Positions 1 through 9,292 of a DNA stretch of 64,000 nt are shown piece after piece. The translations under genes and the position numbers were made by a program. Within the stretch, counting starts at the first letter, position 1. Every line of letters starts with the position of its first letter. The stretch is from Pseudomonadales bacterium (lineage in GTDB: Bacteria; Pseudomonadota; Gammaproteobacteria; Pseudomonadales; Ketobacteraceae): positions 248,001 to 312,000 of the forward strand of contig PAPM01000025.1 in assembly GCA_002708905.1 (NCBI GenBank), given 5' to 3'. The notes below the pieces were generated by a model. The model searched no databases and was not told where the DNA came from. It worked only from the letters and a program-made list of their open reading frames with translations.

Positions 1-805
1 CTTCATTCATTTGAACCAGATTGATATTGCCTATGAGCAGGACCAGCCCATACCGGAACACAGCCCGTCCGTGTTGAGCGATGTGAACCGACAGATCGGG
101 CAACAGGTAGCGACACTGATCAACAACGGCGATTGCCTGCAGATGGGCATCGGCGACATTCCTGACGCCACCCTCGCCTGCCTGCATCACCATAAGCATT
201 TGGGCATTCATACCGAGATGTTTTCAGATGGAGTGATACCTTTGTGCGAAAGCGGCGTGATCGACAACAGCCGCAAACGCAAACATCCGGGTAAACTGGT
301 GACGGGGTTCGTCATGGGCAGCAAGCGACTCTATGACTTTGTGGATGATAATTCCGAAGTGGCGTTCCTCGATATTGAATACATCAACAACATCGAAACC
401 ATCAGCCGCAATCCCAATATGGTCAGTATCAACAGTGCGTTGCAGGTAGACCTGACCGGGCAGATCTGCGCGGATTCCCTGGGTACTCATATTTATTCCG
501 GTGTGGGCGGCCAACTGGATTTTGTGATGGGGTCCAACCTCTCCGATCATGGTCGCTCCATATTGGCGTTCCCATCCACCGCCGGTGGTGGTAAGTATTC
601 ACGTATTGTACCCGTACTGTCGCTGGGCTCCGGCGTGGTGACGCCGAGGGGCAGCGTCCATCACATTGTCACCGAATACGGCATTGCCAATCTGCGGGGA
701 AAGAGTCTGCGGGAACGATGCAAAGCCTTGATTAGTATCGCCCACCCTGACTTTCGGGAGGCGTTGGCTCAGCAGGCATTTGAATACTGGCGAATCAGAC
801 TGTAA
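1..805 (+). CDS. Acetyl-CoA hydrolase/transferase family protein (4-hydroxybutyrate CoA-transferase-like), C-terminal part
   Basis: The reading frame is open from the left edge, so the gene starts outside the window; about 267 C-terminal residues are visible. Family class I CoA-transferases move CoA between acyl-CoA and a free acid, or hydrolyse acetyl-CoA, using a glutamate that forms a glutamyl-CoA intermediate. The segment HTEMFSDGVIPLCESGVI matches the conserved block of the 4-hydroxybutyrate CoA-transferase branch, and its Glu is the likely catalytic residue. Also seen are a glycine-rich stretch (TAGGGKYSRIVP), HHIVTEYGIANLRGKS and the usual C-terminal HPDFRE. The substrate cannot be read from this fragment. 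It ends 69 bp before the next gene on the same strand. Confidence 0.85.
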   Translation, partial: FIHLNQIDIAYEQDQPIPEHSPSVLSDVNRQIGQQVATLINNGDCLQMGIGDIPDATLACLHHHKHLGIHTEMFSDGVIPLCESGVIDNSRKRKHPGKLVTGFVMGSKRLYDFVDDNSEVAFLDIEYINNIETISRNPNMVSINSALQVDLTGQICADSLGTHIYSGVGGQLDFVMGSNLSDHGRSILAFPSTAGGGKYSRIVPVLSLGSGVVTPRGSVHHIVTEYGIANLRGKSLRERCKALISIAHPDFREALAQQAFEYWRIRL

Positions 806-874
806 CAAATGTTCCTGTAACAATACGCTCCGGTAATCATCTACGTACTATGAGATGGTTGGCAGGAGCAGAAC

Positions 875-1639
875 ATGGGCAGGTCCAGCGCCAAGTGGCG
901 AAACAGTTTCTTCAAACTATGCGGCATCAGCCTGATGTTACCGGCACTGTTTTCGACATCCGCCAAGGCAGAAGCCGACCGGGTCTATTCAAGTACTAAC
1001 CATAACACCCAACTGGTGGAGCTTTACACTTCGCAAGGTTGCAGTAGTTGTCCGCCGGCAGACCACTGGCTAACCCAATGGAAACAGCATCCAAAACTTT
1101 GGAGCGAGGTGATTCCGGTTGCCTTTCACGTGGATTATTGGGACTGGATTGGTTGGCAGGATCGTTTTGCTTCCCCGGCGTTTGGCTTACGCCAACGCAC
1201 CCACAAAAAGCAGGGCGCCATCAAATCGGTTTACACTCCGGGCTTCGTGGTGGACGGCAAGGAATGGCGAGGCTGGTTTGAAGGCCGGCAATTACCGCCG
1301 CCCCTCCACAAACAAGGCACTCTGACCGCAGAGCTTAACGATCAGCGAATTACCTTCCGCTATCAGAATGAAGAACAACCGCTGACATCCAACCTGCAGA
1401 TTCAGGTGGTGCTGCTGGGTTTTGATCTGGAAACACCGGTGCTGCGTGGAGAAAATACCAACCGCACACTGAAAGAGGACTTTGTGGTGCTGTGGTATAC
1501 GGCTGCCGATGACGATTCCTCCTGGTCGTTTGCGTTACCGGATCGCTCATCGCTGCCCACTCAAAAACTCGGCTTTGCCGCCTGGACCACTCTGCGCGGC
1601 TCAGGCAGACCGTTACAGGTAGTGGGAGGAACACTGTAA
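875..1639 (+). CDS. DUF1223 secreted thioredoxin-like protein
   Basis: A 254-residue protein with a basic start and a hydrophobic segment (about residues 14-32) ending in an alanine-containing cleavage region, so it is probably exported. The DUF1223 hallmark VELYTSQGCSSCPPAD (CxxCPPAD, a thioredoxin-like redox motif) lies near residue 50. It is followed by HVDYWDWIGWQDRFASP and VYTPGFVVDGKEWRGW, both diagnostic of the family. The ATG is preceded by AGGAG at 864-868. The biochemical role of DUF1223 is not established; a periplasmic disulfide or redox role is inferred from the CxxC fold only. It stands as a single gene between the CoA-transferase and a small lipoprotein. Confidence 0.88.
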   Translation: MGRSSAKWRNSFFKLCGISLMLPALFSTSAKAEADRVYSSTNHNTQLVELYTSQGCSSCPPADHWLTQWKQHPKLWSEVIPVAFHVDYWDWIGWQDRFASPAFGLRQRTHKKQGAIKSVYTPGFVVDGKEWRGWFEGRQLPPPLHKQGTLTAELNDQRITFRYQNEEQPLTSNLQIQVVLLGFDLETPVLRGENTNRTLKEDFVVLWYTAADDDSSWSFALPDRSSLPTQKLGFAAWTTLRGSGRPLQVVGGTL

Positions 1640-1730
1640 TTTCCACTCAACGCACAAAATTCACCACTTTTTCGCGTTATTGTGGTACTCCTTTGGAACC
1701 GCTTTTAGACCACCCAATGGAGAACCTGCA

Positions 1731-2120
1731 ATGAAAACAACGAAAACAAGCTTAATCAAGATCACCCTTATTGCCTTTGCTGCAATGTTGGCCCAGGGCT
1801 GCACCATCTACTGGAGCGGTATGGTGGACAACAAAAGCGGCAAAAACATTACAGTCACCGGCAAGGGCACCGATGAAACCACCTGGAAAGTCAGCGCTGA
1901 TGAAAGCGTGAAGATCACCTGGAAATACAAATGCCTCGAGGTGACCGAAGGCGATAAATCCTATTACTTTGATGCGCAGAATGTTCCCAAGGCGGCCCAG
2001 AAAATGACCGGAGTCACCTATACGGTTTACACAGCCTACCGTGATCAGCAGATGTTTTATGTGATGGAAGGTGGCAATCCCCAACCTTTGCCGAAGCTGG
2101 AAAGCTGCCCTGCAAAATAA
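1731..2120 (+). CDS. Small hypothetical lipoprotein
   Basis: A 129-residue protein. It begins MKTTKTSLIK, continues with a hydrophobic signal segment and has a lipobox-like AQGC, so the mature protein should start at Cys near residue 24. An in-frame codon at 1680 would give a longer protein, but the ATG at 1731 has GGAG about 8 nt upstream and places the signal peptide correctly. The mature part is short, lysine- and threonine-rich and probably beta-stranded. No family was recognised. It converges on the pyruvate kinase gene, with only 39 bp between the two stops. Confidence 0.7.
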   Translation: MKTTKTSLIKITLIAFAAMLAQGCTIYWSGMVDNKSGKNITVTGKGTDETTWKVSADESVKITWKYKCLEVTEGDKSYYFDAQNVPKAAQKMTGVTYTVYTAYRDQQMFYVMEGGNPQPLPKLESCPAK

Positions 2121-2147
2121 ACAAGTAATAGAAGTGCGACGGTATGT

Positions 2148-2177
2148 GGTGGGTGATTCCTAAAGAATCACACCACC
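2148..2177. terminator. Stem-loop between convergent lipoprotein and pyk genes
   Basis: GTGATTC (2153-2159), loop CTAAA, GAATCAC (2165-2171), extended by five more pairs around one bulged A. It overlaps the pyk stop codon and sits in the 39-bp gap between convergent genes, where a two-way terminator is expected. There is no clear T-run on either side, so the call is tentative. Confidence 0.35.
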
Positions 2178-3605
2178 CACTTCCACCACTTTCAAAGTGT
2201 TGGTGCCACCGTTGACGTTAACAAAGTCGCCTTTGGTCAGGATCACTTTATCGCCAGCGGTCACAATTCCTTGCTGCAATAACTCGTCCACTACCTGTCG
2301 GTTAACCTCAACCGGAGGCACTGTTGCGCTATCGAAATTGACCGTTTGGATGCCTCGATATACGGTCAGCCGCCGCTGACAGGCAGCATGAGGTGTAAAG
2401 GCCAATATCGGTAAACCGGATCGGATACGTGACATCATGATGGGTGTCGAACCCGTCTCCGTCATCGCAATAATGGCTTTCACACCAGCCAGCCGGTTGG
2501 CCAGATACATCGCCGCCACAGCAATGGATTCATCAATACGTTCCGGCAAATGATCCTCACGGCGCCATTGATCGCGCATCTGGTGTGAGCGTTCAGCCCC
2601 CAGAATAATGCGGTTCATGGCCTGCACTGTGCCCACCGGAAACCGGCCGGTAGCCGTCTCTGCCGACAGCATGACGGCATCGGTTCCATCCAGCACCGCA
2701 TTGGCCACATCGGATACTTCCGCCCGGGTGGGTTGCGGATTGCTGATCATGGATTCCATCATCTGCGTCGCTGTGATCACAAAACGATTGAGCTGGCGTG
2801 CGCGGCGGATGATATGCTTCTGCACCCCCACCAACTCAGCATCACCGATCTCTACTGCAAGATCACCACGGGCCACCATGACACCATCTGAGGCCAGGAT
2901 GATGTTATCCAGGGTTTCATCTTCAGCGACCGCTTCGGCCCGTTCGATTTTGGCCACCACGCCACCGGTACCACCGGCCTTCCGATAAAGCTCGCGGGCT
3001 TCGTGCACATCAGTTTCATCCCGGGGAAATGACAACGCCAGATAATCCACTTCCATGGCTGCAGCGGTGATGATGTCATCCCGATCCTTATCCGTAAGGG
3101 CTTTGGCCGTCAGACCACCACCTTTGCGGTTCACCCCTTTTTTATCACTCAAGACGCCACCGAGTAGAACCCGGCAATGTACAGCCGGACCCTCCACTTT
3201 TTCCACGGCCAGCTCTATCAATCCGTCGTTTAACAGCAGGGTGTCACCCGCCTGGCAATCATTGGGCAATTCTTTGTAAGCCAGACCCACTGCGTGCTGA
3301 TCACCGGCCGCTTCATCCATGGCCGCATCCAACACAAATGCATCACCCTTGTTAAGAGTAATCTCGCCGGATTTGAAACGGGCAATGCGGATTTTTGGCC
3401 CCTGCAGGTCTGCCAGGGTCGCCACGCTGGTGCCCAGCTCCGCCGCCACCTTGCGAATGCGCTCACCCACCGCCTGATGGTGATCCGCGCTACCATGGGA
3501 AAAGTTCAGCCTAAAGACGTTCACGCCCGCTTCGATCAGGGTTCTCAACATGACTTCGCTATCGCAGGCGGGCCCTACGGTAGCCACAATTTTGGTACGA
3601 CGCAC
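2160..3605 (-). CDS. pyk: Pyruvate kinase
   Basis: A 481-residue protein, matching the usual 470-480. Pyruvate kinase makes ATP and pyruvate from phosphoenolpyruvate and ADP in the last step of glycolysis. Visible are the N-terminal RRTKIVATVGPA, the FRLNFSHG block with its substrate-binding Arg, and the signature IIAKIE-type VVAKIERAEAV, whose Lys is catalytic. The magnesium-binding MVARGDLAVEIG, ITATQMMESM and the regulatory C-terminal domain (about 350-481) are also present. The frame is open upstream to a TTG at 3650. I chose GTG at 3605 because AGGGGG lies 7 nt before it and the protein then aligns with family N-termini. It is last in a minus-strand acnA-fumC-pyk arrangement, 41 bp after fumC. 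Confidence 0.96.
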   Translation of the reverse strand: MRRTKIVATVGPACDSEVMLRTLIEAGVNVFRLNFSHGSADHHQAVGERIRKVAAELGTSVATLADLQGPKIRIARFKSGEITLNKGDAFVLDAAMDEAAGDQHAVGLAYKELPNDCQAGDTLLLNDGLIELAVEKVEGPAVHCRVLLGGVLSDKKGVNRKGGGLTAKALTDKDRDDIITAAAMEVDYLALSFPRDETDVHEARELYRKAGGTGGVVAKIERAEAVAEDETLDNIILASDGVMVARGDLAVEIGDAELVGVQKHIIRRARQLNRFVITATQMMESMISNPQPTRAEVSDVANAVLDGTDAVMLSAETATGRFPVGTVQAMNRIILGAERSHQMRDQWRREDHLPERIDESIAVAAMYLANRLAGVKAIIAMTETGSTPIMMSRIRSGLPILAFTPHAACQRRLTVYRGIQTVNFDSATVPPVEVNRQVVDELLQQGIVTAGDKVILTKGDFVNVNGGTNTLKVVEVGGVIL

Positions 3606-3646
3606 CTTTATTCCCCCTAGGAATGATGATCCGGAGCAAAACGCCG

Positions 3647-5032
3647 TCAAGGCGACAGCATATTGGCAGGAACCACTAATTTATCGTAATCGTCAGAATT
3701 AAGAAAACCCAATGTTATAACAGCCTGTTTCAGAGAGGCGTCATGTTCATGGGCCCATTTCGCCGCTTTGGCCGCATTATCGTAGCCGATATGGGGCGTG
3801 AGGGTGGTAACCAACATCAGGGAACGCTCCATATACTGATCCAATTGGCTGTCATTGGCTTCAATACCCTGCAGACAGTGCTGGTTAAAACTGTTGATGG
3901 CGTCCGCCAGCAGCGTAATGGATTCCCACAGAGTGTGCAGCATTAAAGGCTTATAGACATTAAGTTCGAACTGGCCCTGACTGTTGGCCATGGTGATGAC
4001 AGTGTCATTACCCATAATCCGCAGGCACACCATGGTGAGCGCTTCAATCTGAGTAGGGTTTACTTTCCCAGGCATAATAGAACTGCCCGGCTCATTGGCG
4101 GGCAAACTGATCTCAGCCAAGCCACAGCGGGGACCGCTCCCCATCAGGCGCAGGTCGCTGGCCATTTTGTAAAGTGCCGTGGCCAACAGTTTCAGCCGAC
4201 CGTGACAATCCACCAGCGCATCGTGAGCGGCCATCATGGAGAAGGTATTCACGGCCGGTTGATAGGCAACGCCGGTGAGCTTTGCAATCTGAGCAACGAT
4301 GGTTTCCGCCCAGAGGGGATGCGTGTTCAATCCCGTCCCCACCGCACTGCCGCCAATAGCCAAATAACTCAAAGCCGGCTGGATCGCATCCAATTGTTCC
4401 AGCGCATACTGAATTTGATGGCGATAGCCACTGAATTCCTGGCCCAGAGTCACCGGCGTCGCATCCATCATGTGAGTGCGGCCACTCTTGATGCGGTTTG
4501 CAAACTCATCTTCTTTCTGTTGCAGGGTTCCAATCAGTTGTGCCAGCGCCGGTGCCAGCCGTTGCAACAATCCCTGCATAACGGTGAGATGCATCACTGT
4601 GGGAAAAGTATCATTGGAAGACTGGGACAAATTCACATGATCATTGGGATGAACCGGTGATCTCTGACCACGGGACTGGCCCGCCAACTCATTGGCACGA
4701 TTGGCGATCACTTCGTTCAGGTTCATGTTGGTCTGCGTACCGCTGCCGGTTTGCCAAACTGCAATGGGAAACTGATCATCATGTTCACCAGCGATAATCT
4801 CATCGCAGGCCTGCACAATATAATCACCCAATTCCGGATTCAGCTTGCCTAGTGCCACGTTGGATTGAGCAGCCGCTTTTTTCAGAACAGCATATTGCTG
4901 AATAAACGTCGCCGGAAAGACACTGTCACCAATCTGGAAATTATGCAGGGCCCGTTGGGTTTGAGCACCCCACAGGGCCTGCTCCGGCACGTCCACTGCG
5001 CCGATTGCATCCGATTCCGTTCGCATTTTCAT
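3647..5032 (-). CDS. fumC: Class II fumarate hydratase
   Basis: A 461-residue protein of normal length for the iron-free fumarase, which interconverts fumarate and malate in the TCA cycle as a homotetramer. Seen are the substrate-binding GSGTQTNMNLNE (97-108), SSNDTFPT, the catalytic-base region GRTHMMDATP (His188) and the superfamily signature GSSIMPGKVNP (316-326) with its flexible-loop Ser. An in-frame Met at residue 3 is an alternative start. It begins 6 nt after the acnA stop codon, so the two are almost certainly co-transcribed and probably translationally coupled. Membership of the class II (not iron-sulfur) type is clear from these motifs. Confidence 0.96.
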   Translation of the reverse strand: MKMRTESDAIGAVDVPEQALWGAQTQRALHNFQIGDSVFPATFIQQYAVLKKAAAQSNVALGKLNPELGDYIVQACDEIIAGEHDDQFPIAVWQTGSGTQTNMNLNEVIANRANELAGQSRGQRSPVHPNDHVNLSQSSNDTFPTVMHLTVMQGLLQRLAPALAQLIGTLQQKEDEFANRIKSGRTHMMDATPVTLGQEFSGYRHQIQYALEQLDAIQPALSYLAIGGSAVGTGLNTHPLWAETIVAQIAKLTGVAYQPAVNTFSMMAAHDALVDCHGRLKLLATALYKMASDLRLMGSGPRCGLAEISLPANEPGSSIMPGKVNPTQIEALTMVCLRIMGNDTVITMANSQGQFELNVYKPLMLHTLWESITLLADAINSFNQHCLQGIEANDSQLDQYMERSLMLVTTLTPHIGYDNAAKAAKWAHEHDASLKQAVITLGFLNSDDYDKLVVPANMLSP

Positions 5033-5038
5033 ATCTGT

Positions 5039-7705
5039 TCACCCGACGAGTTGCTGCAACACAAATTGCAAAATGCCACCGCTGAGAAAATATTGAAACT
5101 CATCTTCGGTATCCAGCCGGCAGGTGAGCTCACAGGTTTCGCAGCTGCCGTCTCCACGAGTCACGGTCATGGTAATTCTGGAACCAATGGTCATCTCGGT
5201 AATACCCACCAGATCAATCTGCTCACTGCCATCCAGTTTCAGGGTTTGCCGATTGATACCCGAAGGAAATTCCAACGGTAACACGCCCATCCCCACCAGA
5301 TTGGAACGATGGATGCGCTCAAAGCTTTCCGCGATGACCGCTTTCACGCCCAACAGACGCGTACCTTTGGCGGCCCAATCACGACTGGAGCCGGTCCCGT
5401 ATTCGCTGCCGGCTATCACCACCAATGGAATCGAACGTTGCTGGTACTCCATCGCCGCATCGTAGATCGACAACTCCGTATCGTCCGGCTGCAAACGGGT
5501 TACGCCACCCTCCACTCCCGGGCACATTTCATTTTTGATGCGCACGTTGGCAAAAGTACCGCGCATCATCACTTCGTGATTACCACGCCGGGAACCATAG
5601 GAATTGAAATCCTTTTTCGACACGCCCTGTTCCAGCAAGTAGCGTCCTGCCGAGCTGGCTTGCGCAATACTGCCGGCCGGAGAAATATGATCGGTGGTGA
5701 TGCTGTCGCCCAACAGGGCCAGAATTCTTGCACCACTGATATCACCCAGGGTCGGTTGCTGGTCGGCTGCGAAAAACGGTGGATTCTGAATATAGGTGGA
5801 TCGACTCTCCCAGGGATAGGTTTTGCTGGGCTCTGCCTTGATCGCCTGCCATTGGGCGTCACCGGTAAATACATCTGCGTACTGTTCCCTGAACATGCTG
5901 TCGGAAACATTGGCCATGGCCTGCTGGATTTCTTCATTGCTGGGCCAGATATCTTTTAGAAAGATTTTTTCACCACGGGCGTTCTCACCCACTGGATCTT
6001 CATCCAGGTTCAACAAGGTGGTGCCCGCCAACGCCATCACCACCACCAGGGGCGGAGAAGCCAACCAGTTACCCCGAACCTTGGGATGAATGCGACCCTC
6101 AAAATTTCGATTCCCGGAGAGCACGGAGCAAACCGTGAGTTGTCCTGCTTCGATGGCTTCTTCAATGGGATCGGGCAACGGCCCGGAGTTACCAATACAG
6201 GTGGTGCAACCGTAGCCCACCAGATTGAATCCCAATTGGTCCAGGGCATCCTGTAGCCCCGCTTTCTCCAGATACTCAGTGACCACTTTTGAACCGGGCG
6301 CCAACGAGGTTTTAACCCAGGGTTTACGCACCAGGCCTTTAGCCACGGCTTTCTGCGCTACCAGACCAGCGGCCATCATGACGGCCGGGTTGGATGTGTT
6401 GGTGCAGGAAGTAATGGCGGCAATTACCACATCACCATCATTCAAGCTGTAATCTTCACCACTCACCGGCACACTATTGGGCTCCATTCGACCGGACAAA
6501 TTGATCATGTCCGTCACCGCTTGACCCAACTGGGGCAGAGCCACGCGATCCTGCGGGCGTTTCGGCCCCGCCACACTGGGCACCACCTCGTTCATATCCA
6601 GGTGCAGTGTGCTGGTATACACCCTGGGATGGGCTTCATCACGCCACAAGCCCTGAGCCTTGCAATAGGCCTCCACCAACTTGATTTGGTGCTCGCTTCG
6701 ACCTGACAACTGCAAATAGCGGATGGTTTCCTGATCCACCGGGAAGAAACCACAGGTAGCACCATATTCCGGCGCCATATTGGCAATCGTCGCCCGATCC
6801 GCCAACGGTAACTGGTCCAACCCGGTGCCATAAAACTCCACAAATTTTCCAACCACACCATGCTGGCGCAGCATCTGTACCACGGTTAACACCAGGTCAG
6901 TGGCGGTCACCCCATTCCGTAATTTTCCGCTGAGTTCGAACCCCACCACTTCGGGAATCAACATGGAAACCGGTTGCCCAAGCATGGCGGCTTCGGCTTC
7001 AATGCCACCCACGCCCCAACCGAGAACACCCAAACCGTTGATCATGGTGGTATGACTGTCGGTGCCCACCAAAGTGTCAGGGTACACGTGTTGCTCACCA
7101 TCAATGTCTTTAATCCAGGCCACTTTTGCCAGGTATTCCAGATTCACCTGATGACAGATGCCCGTACCCGGCGGCACCACTCGAAAATCATTGAACGCAG
7201 ACTGGCCCCAGCGTAAGAACTGATAGCGCTCCTGATTGCGTTCCATCTCAATGGCCACGTTATCCCGATAGGCTGAGTCATCGGCGAAATGATCCACCAT
7301 CACCGAGTGGTCAATCACCAGATCCACCGGACTCAACGGATTAATTAACGCGGGATCCATGCCGGCCTTAGCCACCGCATCCCGCATCGCTGCCAGATCC
7401 ACCACCGCCGGTACACCGGTAAAATCCTGCATCAACACCCGCGCCGGGCGATAGGCAATTTCCTGACGAGAACTGCGGGTTTGCGGCCAGTCCAGCAAGG
7501 CCTGGATATGACCCGGTGTTACTGAACGACCATCCTCGTTGCGCAGCAGGTTTTCCAGCAGCACTTTTAGGGAATAAGGTAACTGCGCAACCGATGGGTT
7601 GCCATTTTGTTGCAGTTTGCTGAGATTAAAAAAGTGGTAGGTTTGGTCATCAACCTTAAGTTGATCGTGGGTGTGAAATGAGTCTTCGCCAGAGGCAGCA
7701 GACAT
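5039..7705 (-). CDS. acnA: Aconitate hydratase A (AcnA/IRP1 type)
   Basis: An 888-residue protein. Aconitase isomerises citrate to isocitrate with a [4Fe-4S] cluster. The three cluster cysteines are seen as C434 (ITSCTNTSNP) and C500/C503 (GYGCTTCIGNSG). VGTDSHTTMINGLG and the C-terminal swivel domain with GSEYGTGSSRDWAAKG are also present. A longer frame reaches 7729, but ATG 7705 has a perfect AGGAGG with a 6-nt spacer, which settles the start. It is first in the acnA-fumC-pyk operon. The 171-bp upstream gap contains two small dyads described separately. Length and motifs fit AcnA rather than AcnB; a 2-methylcitrate-specific AcnD would normally sit beside prp genes, which are absent here. 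Confidence 0.96.
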   Translation of the reverse strand: MSAASGEDSFHTHDQLKVDDQTYHFFNLSKLQQNGNPSVAQLPYSLKVLLENLLRNEDGRSVTPGHIQALLDWPQTRSSRQEIAYRPARVLMQDFTGVPAVVDLAAMRDAVAKAGMDPALINPLSPVDLVIDHSVMVDHFADDSAYRDNVAIEMERNQERYQFLRWGQSAFNDFRVVPPGTGICHQVNLEYLAKVAWIKDIDGEQHVYPDTLVGTDSHTTMINGLGVLGWGVGGIEAEAAMLGQPVSMLIPEVVGFELSGKLRNGVTATDLVLTVVQMLRQHGVVGKFVEFYGTGLDQLPLADRATIANMAPEYGATCGFFPVDQETIRYLQLSGRSEHQIKLVEAYCKAQGLWRDEAHPRVYTSTLHLDMNEVVPSVAGPKRPQDRVALPQLGQAVTDMINLSGRMEPNSVPVSGEDYSLNDGDVVIAAITSCTNTSNPAVMMAAGLVAQKAVAKGLVRKPWVKTSLAPGSKVVTEYLEKAGLQDALDQLGFNLVGYGCTTCIGNSGPLPDPIEEAIEAGQLTVCSVLSGNRNFEGRIHPKVRGNWLASPPLVVVMALAGTTLLNLDEDPVGENARGEKIFLKDIWPSNEEIQQAMANVSDSMFREQYADVFTGDAQWQAIKAEPSKTYPWESRSTYIQNPPFFAADQQPTLGDISGARILALLGDSITTDHISPAGSIAQASSAGRYLLEQGVSKKDFNSYGSRRGNHEVMMRGTFANVRIKNEMCPGVEGGVTRLQPDDTELSIYDAAMEYQQRSIPLVVIAGSEYGTGSSRDWAAKGTRLLGVKAVIAESFERIHRSNLVGMGVLPLEFPSGINRQTLKLDGSEQIDLVGITEMTIGSRITMTVTRGDGSCETCELTCRLDTEDEFQYFLSGGILQFVLQQLVG

Positions 7706-7732
7706 AGAAACCCTCCTGATTGTTCTCATTAA

Positions 7733-7763
7733 GTGTCAGACACATCTTGCTGTTAGACAGCAA
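7733..7763 (-). promoter_or_regulatory. Two adjacent dyads in the acnA upstream region
   Basis: GTGTCAGACAC (7733-7743, 5-bp arms) and TTGCTGT-TAG-ACAGCAA (7747-7763, 7-bp arms) lie 28-58 bp upstream of the acnA start, where a repressor or activator site would act. A further AAACCC/GGGTTT hairpin follows at about 7762-7779. No regulator was identified. The functional reading is inference. Confidence 0.3.
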
Positions 7764-7876
7764 ACCCTTTATCGGGTTTCTGAGAGCGGGTGACTAGGTC
7801 TTAATCATGGTGAAGGTTAACGTGAGTGAAGTCAAATGCGACCCTGCAGCAGGGCCGCGTCCGTCATGGCAAAAAG

Positions 7877-9121
7877 TCACCGCGCCAAACTGGATACCGG
7901 CGTGAAACTGGTGTCCGCCCGGGTGACCTTTATCCGCTGCAGGAATTGCTCGGCAGCCGCCTTTTCGCCGAGTTTTATCAGCAGTTGATTAGCGCCGGGA
8001 ATCGACTTGCGCAACAACTCACTACCTACCCGCAATGGCACCTGCGCCGGCCAGAAATATTTTGCGGCACGGTTATTTGGCAAGCCAAGCCGGTCGCCGG
8101 CCACATCACCCAGCACGTAGCGGGTATAACCCGCCCGCAGGGTTTGCTCGATAGTACCCAGCCGTTTCATCACTGGCGTATCCCCATCCAGGGTGGGCGG
8201 CGCCTTGGCCAACGACTGCCCCAGCTTCAGGGTATCTTCATCCGGCTCGCATACGGTGGCCATCACATGATAAAGCGCACGCATGGAATCTTCTTCATTG
8301 GCCGGCAACACACGCTCCTCTACTCCCATCAGGTAACCCACATAGCGCCACAAATGAATCACCGCTTCCCGCTCCCGTTTGCTAAAGAGGAAGCCCATGG
8401 CCCGCAGGCCGGTGAGGAAGATGGAAGAGAACTCCAGAATGGTGGCCATGCTGTCCCATTGATTCAGGGGATGGCCCCACTCGCTGTTCCATTTCCCGGA
8501 ATCCAGCAGCATGCGTCGTACCTGAGCATGCATCAAACGCACTCGAACGGCACTCTTGAAACCTTCCTGATCCCGTTCCAAACCACCGACGGTGGTAACG
8601 TCCATCCAGAATTTTCCGGTTTCCACCAAACGCCTGGGGGTCATGCGATCCAGCTGTCCGGTAAATACGAGGGGCTTGGCAGCCGCACCGCCCAGGTAAC
8701 CGCCCATTAACGCCATATTACGAAGCACCAATTCTCCGAATGGTCCTACCCGACGGGAGACATCGCAGCCCAGTTTCAGTTTGTCCCGATCCAGCCAGAT
8801 AGGCTCATCCTCAATCTGGGCAAACAGATCGATCAATGCCTGGGGAGCGTTATCAACACTGGCTATTCCCTGCTCCAGAGCCTGGTCCACCAGTTTGCGA
8901 CCCTGGCCAGTGGGCAGATCCTTGTACATTTGCACCACCGCATCCGCCAGGGCATCGCCCATCTGCATATGACGTTCAATAGCCTGCATCTGAGCAGCGG
9001 AAGGATGGGGGTCGCTGCCGTACATCAAGCGAAACAGGCGGCGTACCGGCTTGAGTTGGCGCCGGTTGGGGTCTCCCATGCGGGAGACATAGCGAATGTG
9101 TTGGCTGGCACTCATGTTCAT
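7877..9121 (-). CDS. DUF2236 (MpaB/Lcp-like oxygenase family) protein
   Basis: A 414-residue protein of the DUF2236 family, related to fungal MpaB and to the haem-dependent latex-clearing protein Lcp. It shows the family pattern: an R-rich N-terminal part, GxLVLRNMALMGGYLGG, a TGRL-like QLDRMTPRRLVETGKFW, RVRLMHAQVRR, then WNSEWGHPLNQWD and the late block HLWRYVGYLMGVEERVLP. A GTG at 9136 could extend the protein. ATG 9121 is better because AGGGAAG lies just before it and a longer N-terminus is not needed. The substrate is unknown. This is the first of three DUF2236 genes in the window. It lies downstream of an acyl-CoA ligase terminator, so it is probably its own transcript. Confidence 0.85.
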   Translation of the reverse strand: MNMSASQHIRYVSRMGDPNRRQLKPVRRLFRLMYGSDPHPSAAQMQAIERHMQMGDALADAVVQMYKDLPTGQGRKLVDQALEQGIASVDNAPQALIDLFAQIEDEPIWLDRDKLKLGCDVSRRVGPFGELVLRNMALMGGYLGGAAAKPLVFTGQLDRMTPRRLVETGKFWMDVTTVGGLERDQEGFKSAVRVRLMHAQVRRMLLDSGKWNSEWGHPLNQWDSMATILEFSSIFLTGLRAMGFLFSKREREAVIHLWRYVGYLMGVEERVLPANEEDSMRALYHVMATVCEPDEDTLKLGQSLAKAPPTLDGDTPVMKRLGTIEQTLRAGYTRYVLGDVAGDRLGLPNNRAAKYFWPAQVPLRVGSELLRKSIPGANQLLIKLGEKAAAEQFLQRIKVTRADTSFTPVSSLAR

Positions 9122-9193
9122 GGTTTCTTCCCTCACACAGGGTGCCCTTGCCGCATAAATCTTGGTGTGTCCGGCTTATTGTTGGTGGGCACC

Positions 9194-9232
9194 AAAAAAG
9201 AAAGGCGGGTTCCGGGAACCCCAGAACCCGCC
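9194..9232 (-). terminator. Rho-independent terminator of the acyl-CoA ligase gene
   Basis: Read on the minus strand: GGCGGGTTC, an 11-nt loop, GAACCCGCC, then TTTCTTTTTT. The 9-bp G+C-rich stem (9204-9212 with 9224-9232) and the T-run directly after it are classic. It lies 61 bp beyond the stop codon at 9293. Confidence 0.88.
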
Positions 9233-9292
9233 AGTTCTATCGAGCTTAGCAGGACACCAGCAGCGAGACAAGATGTATACTTTGACTCGCCC

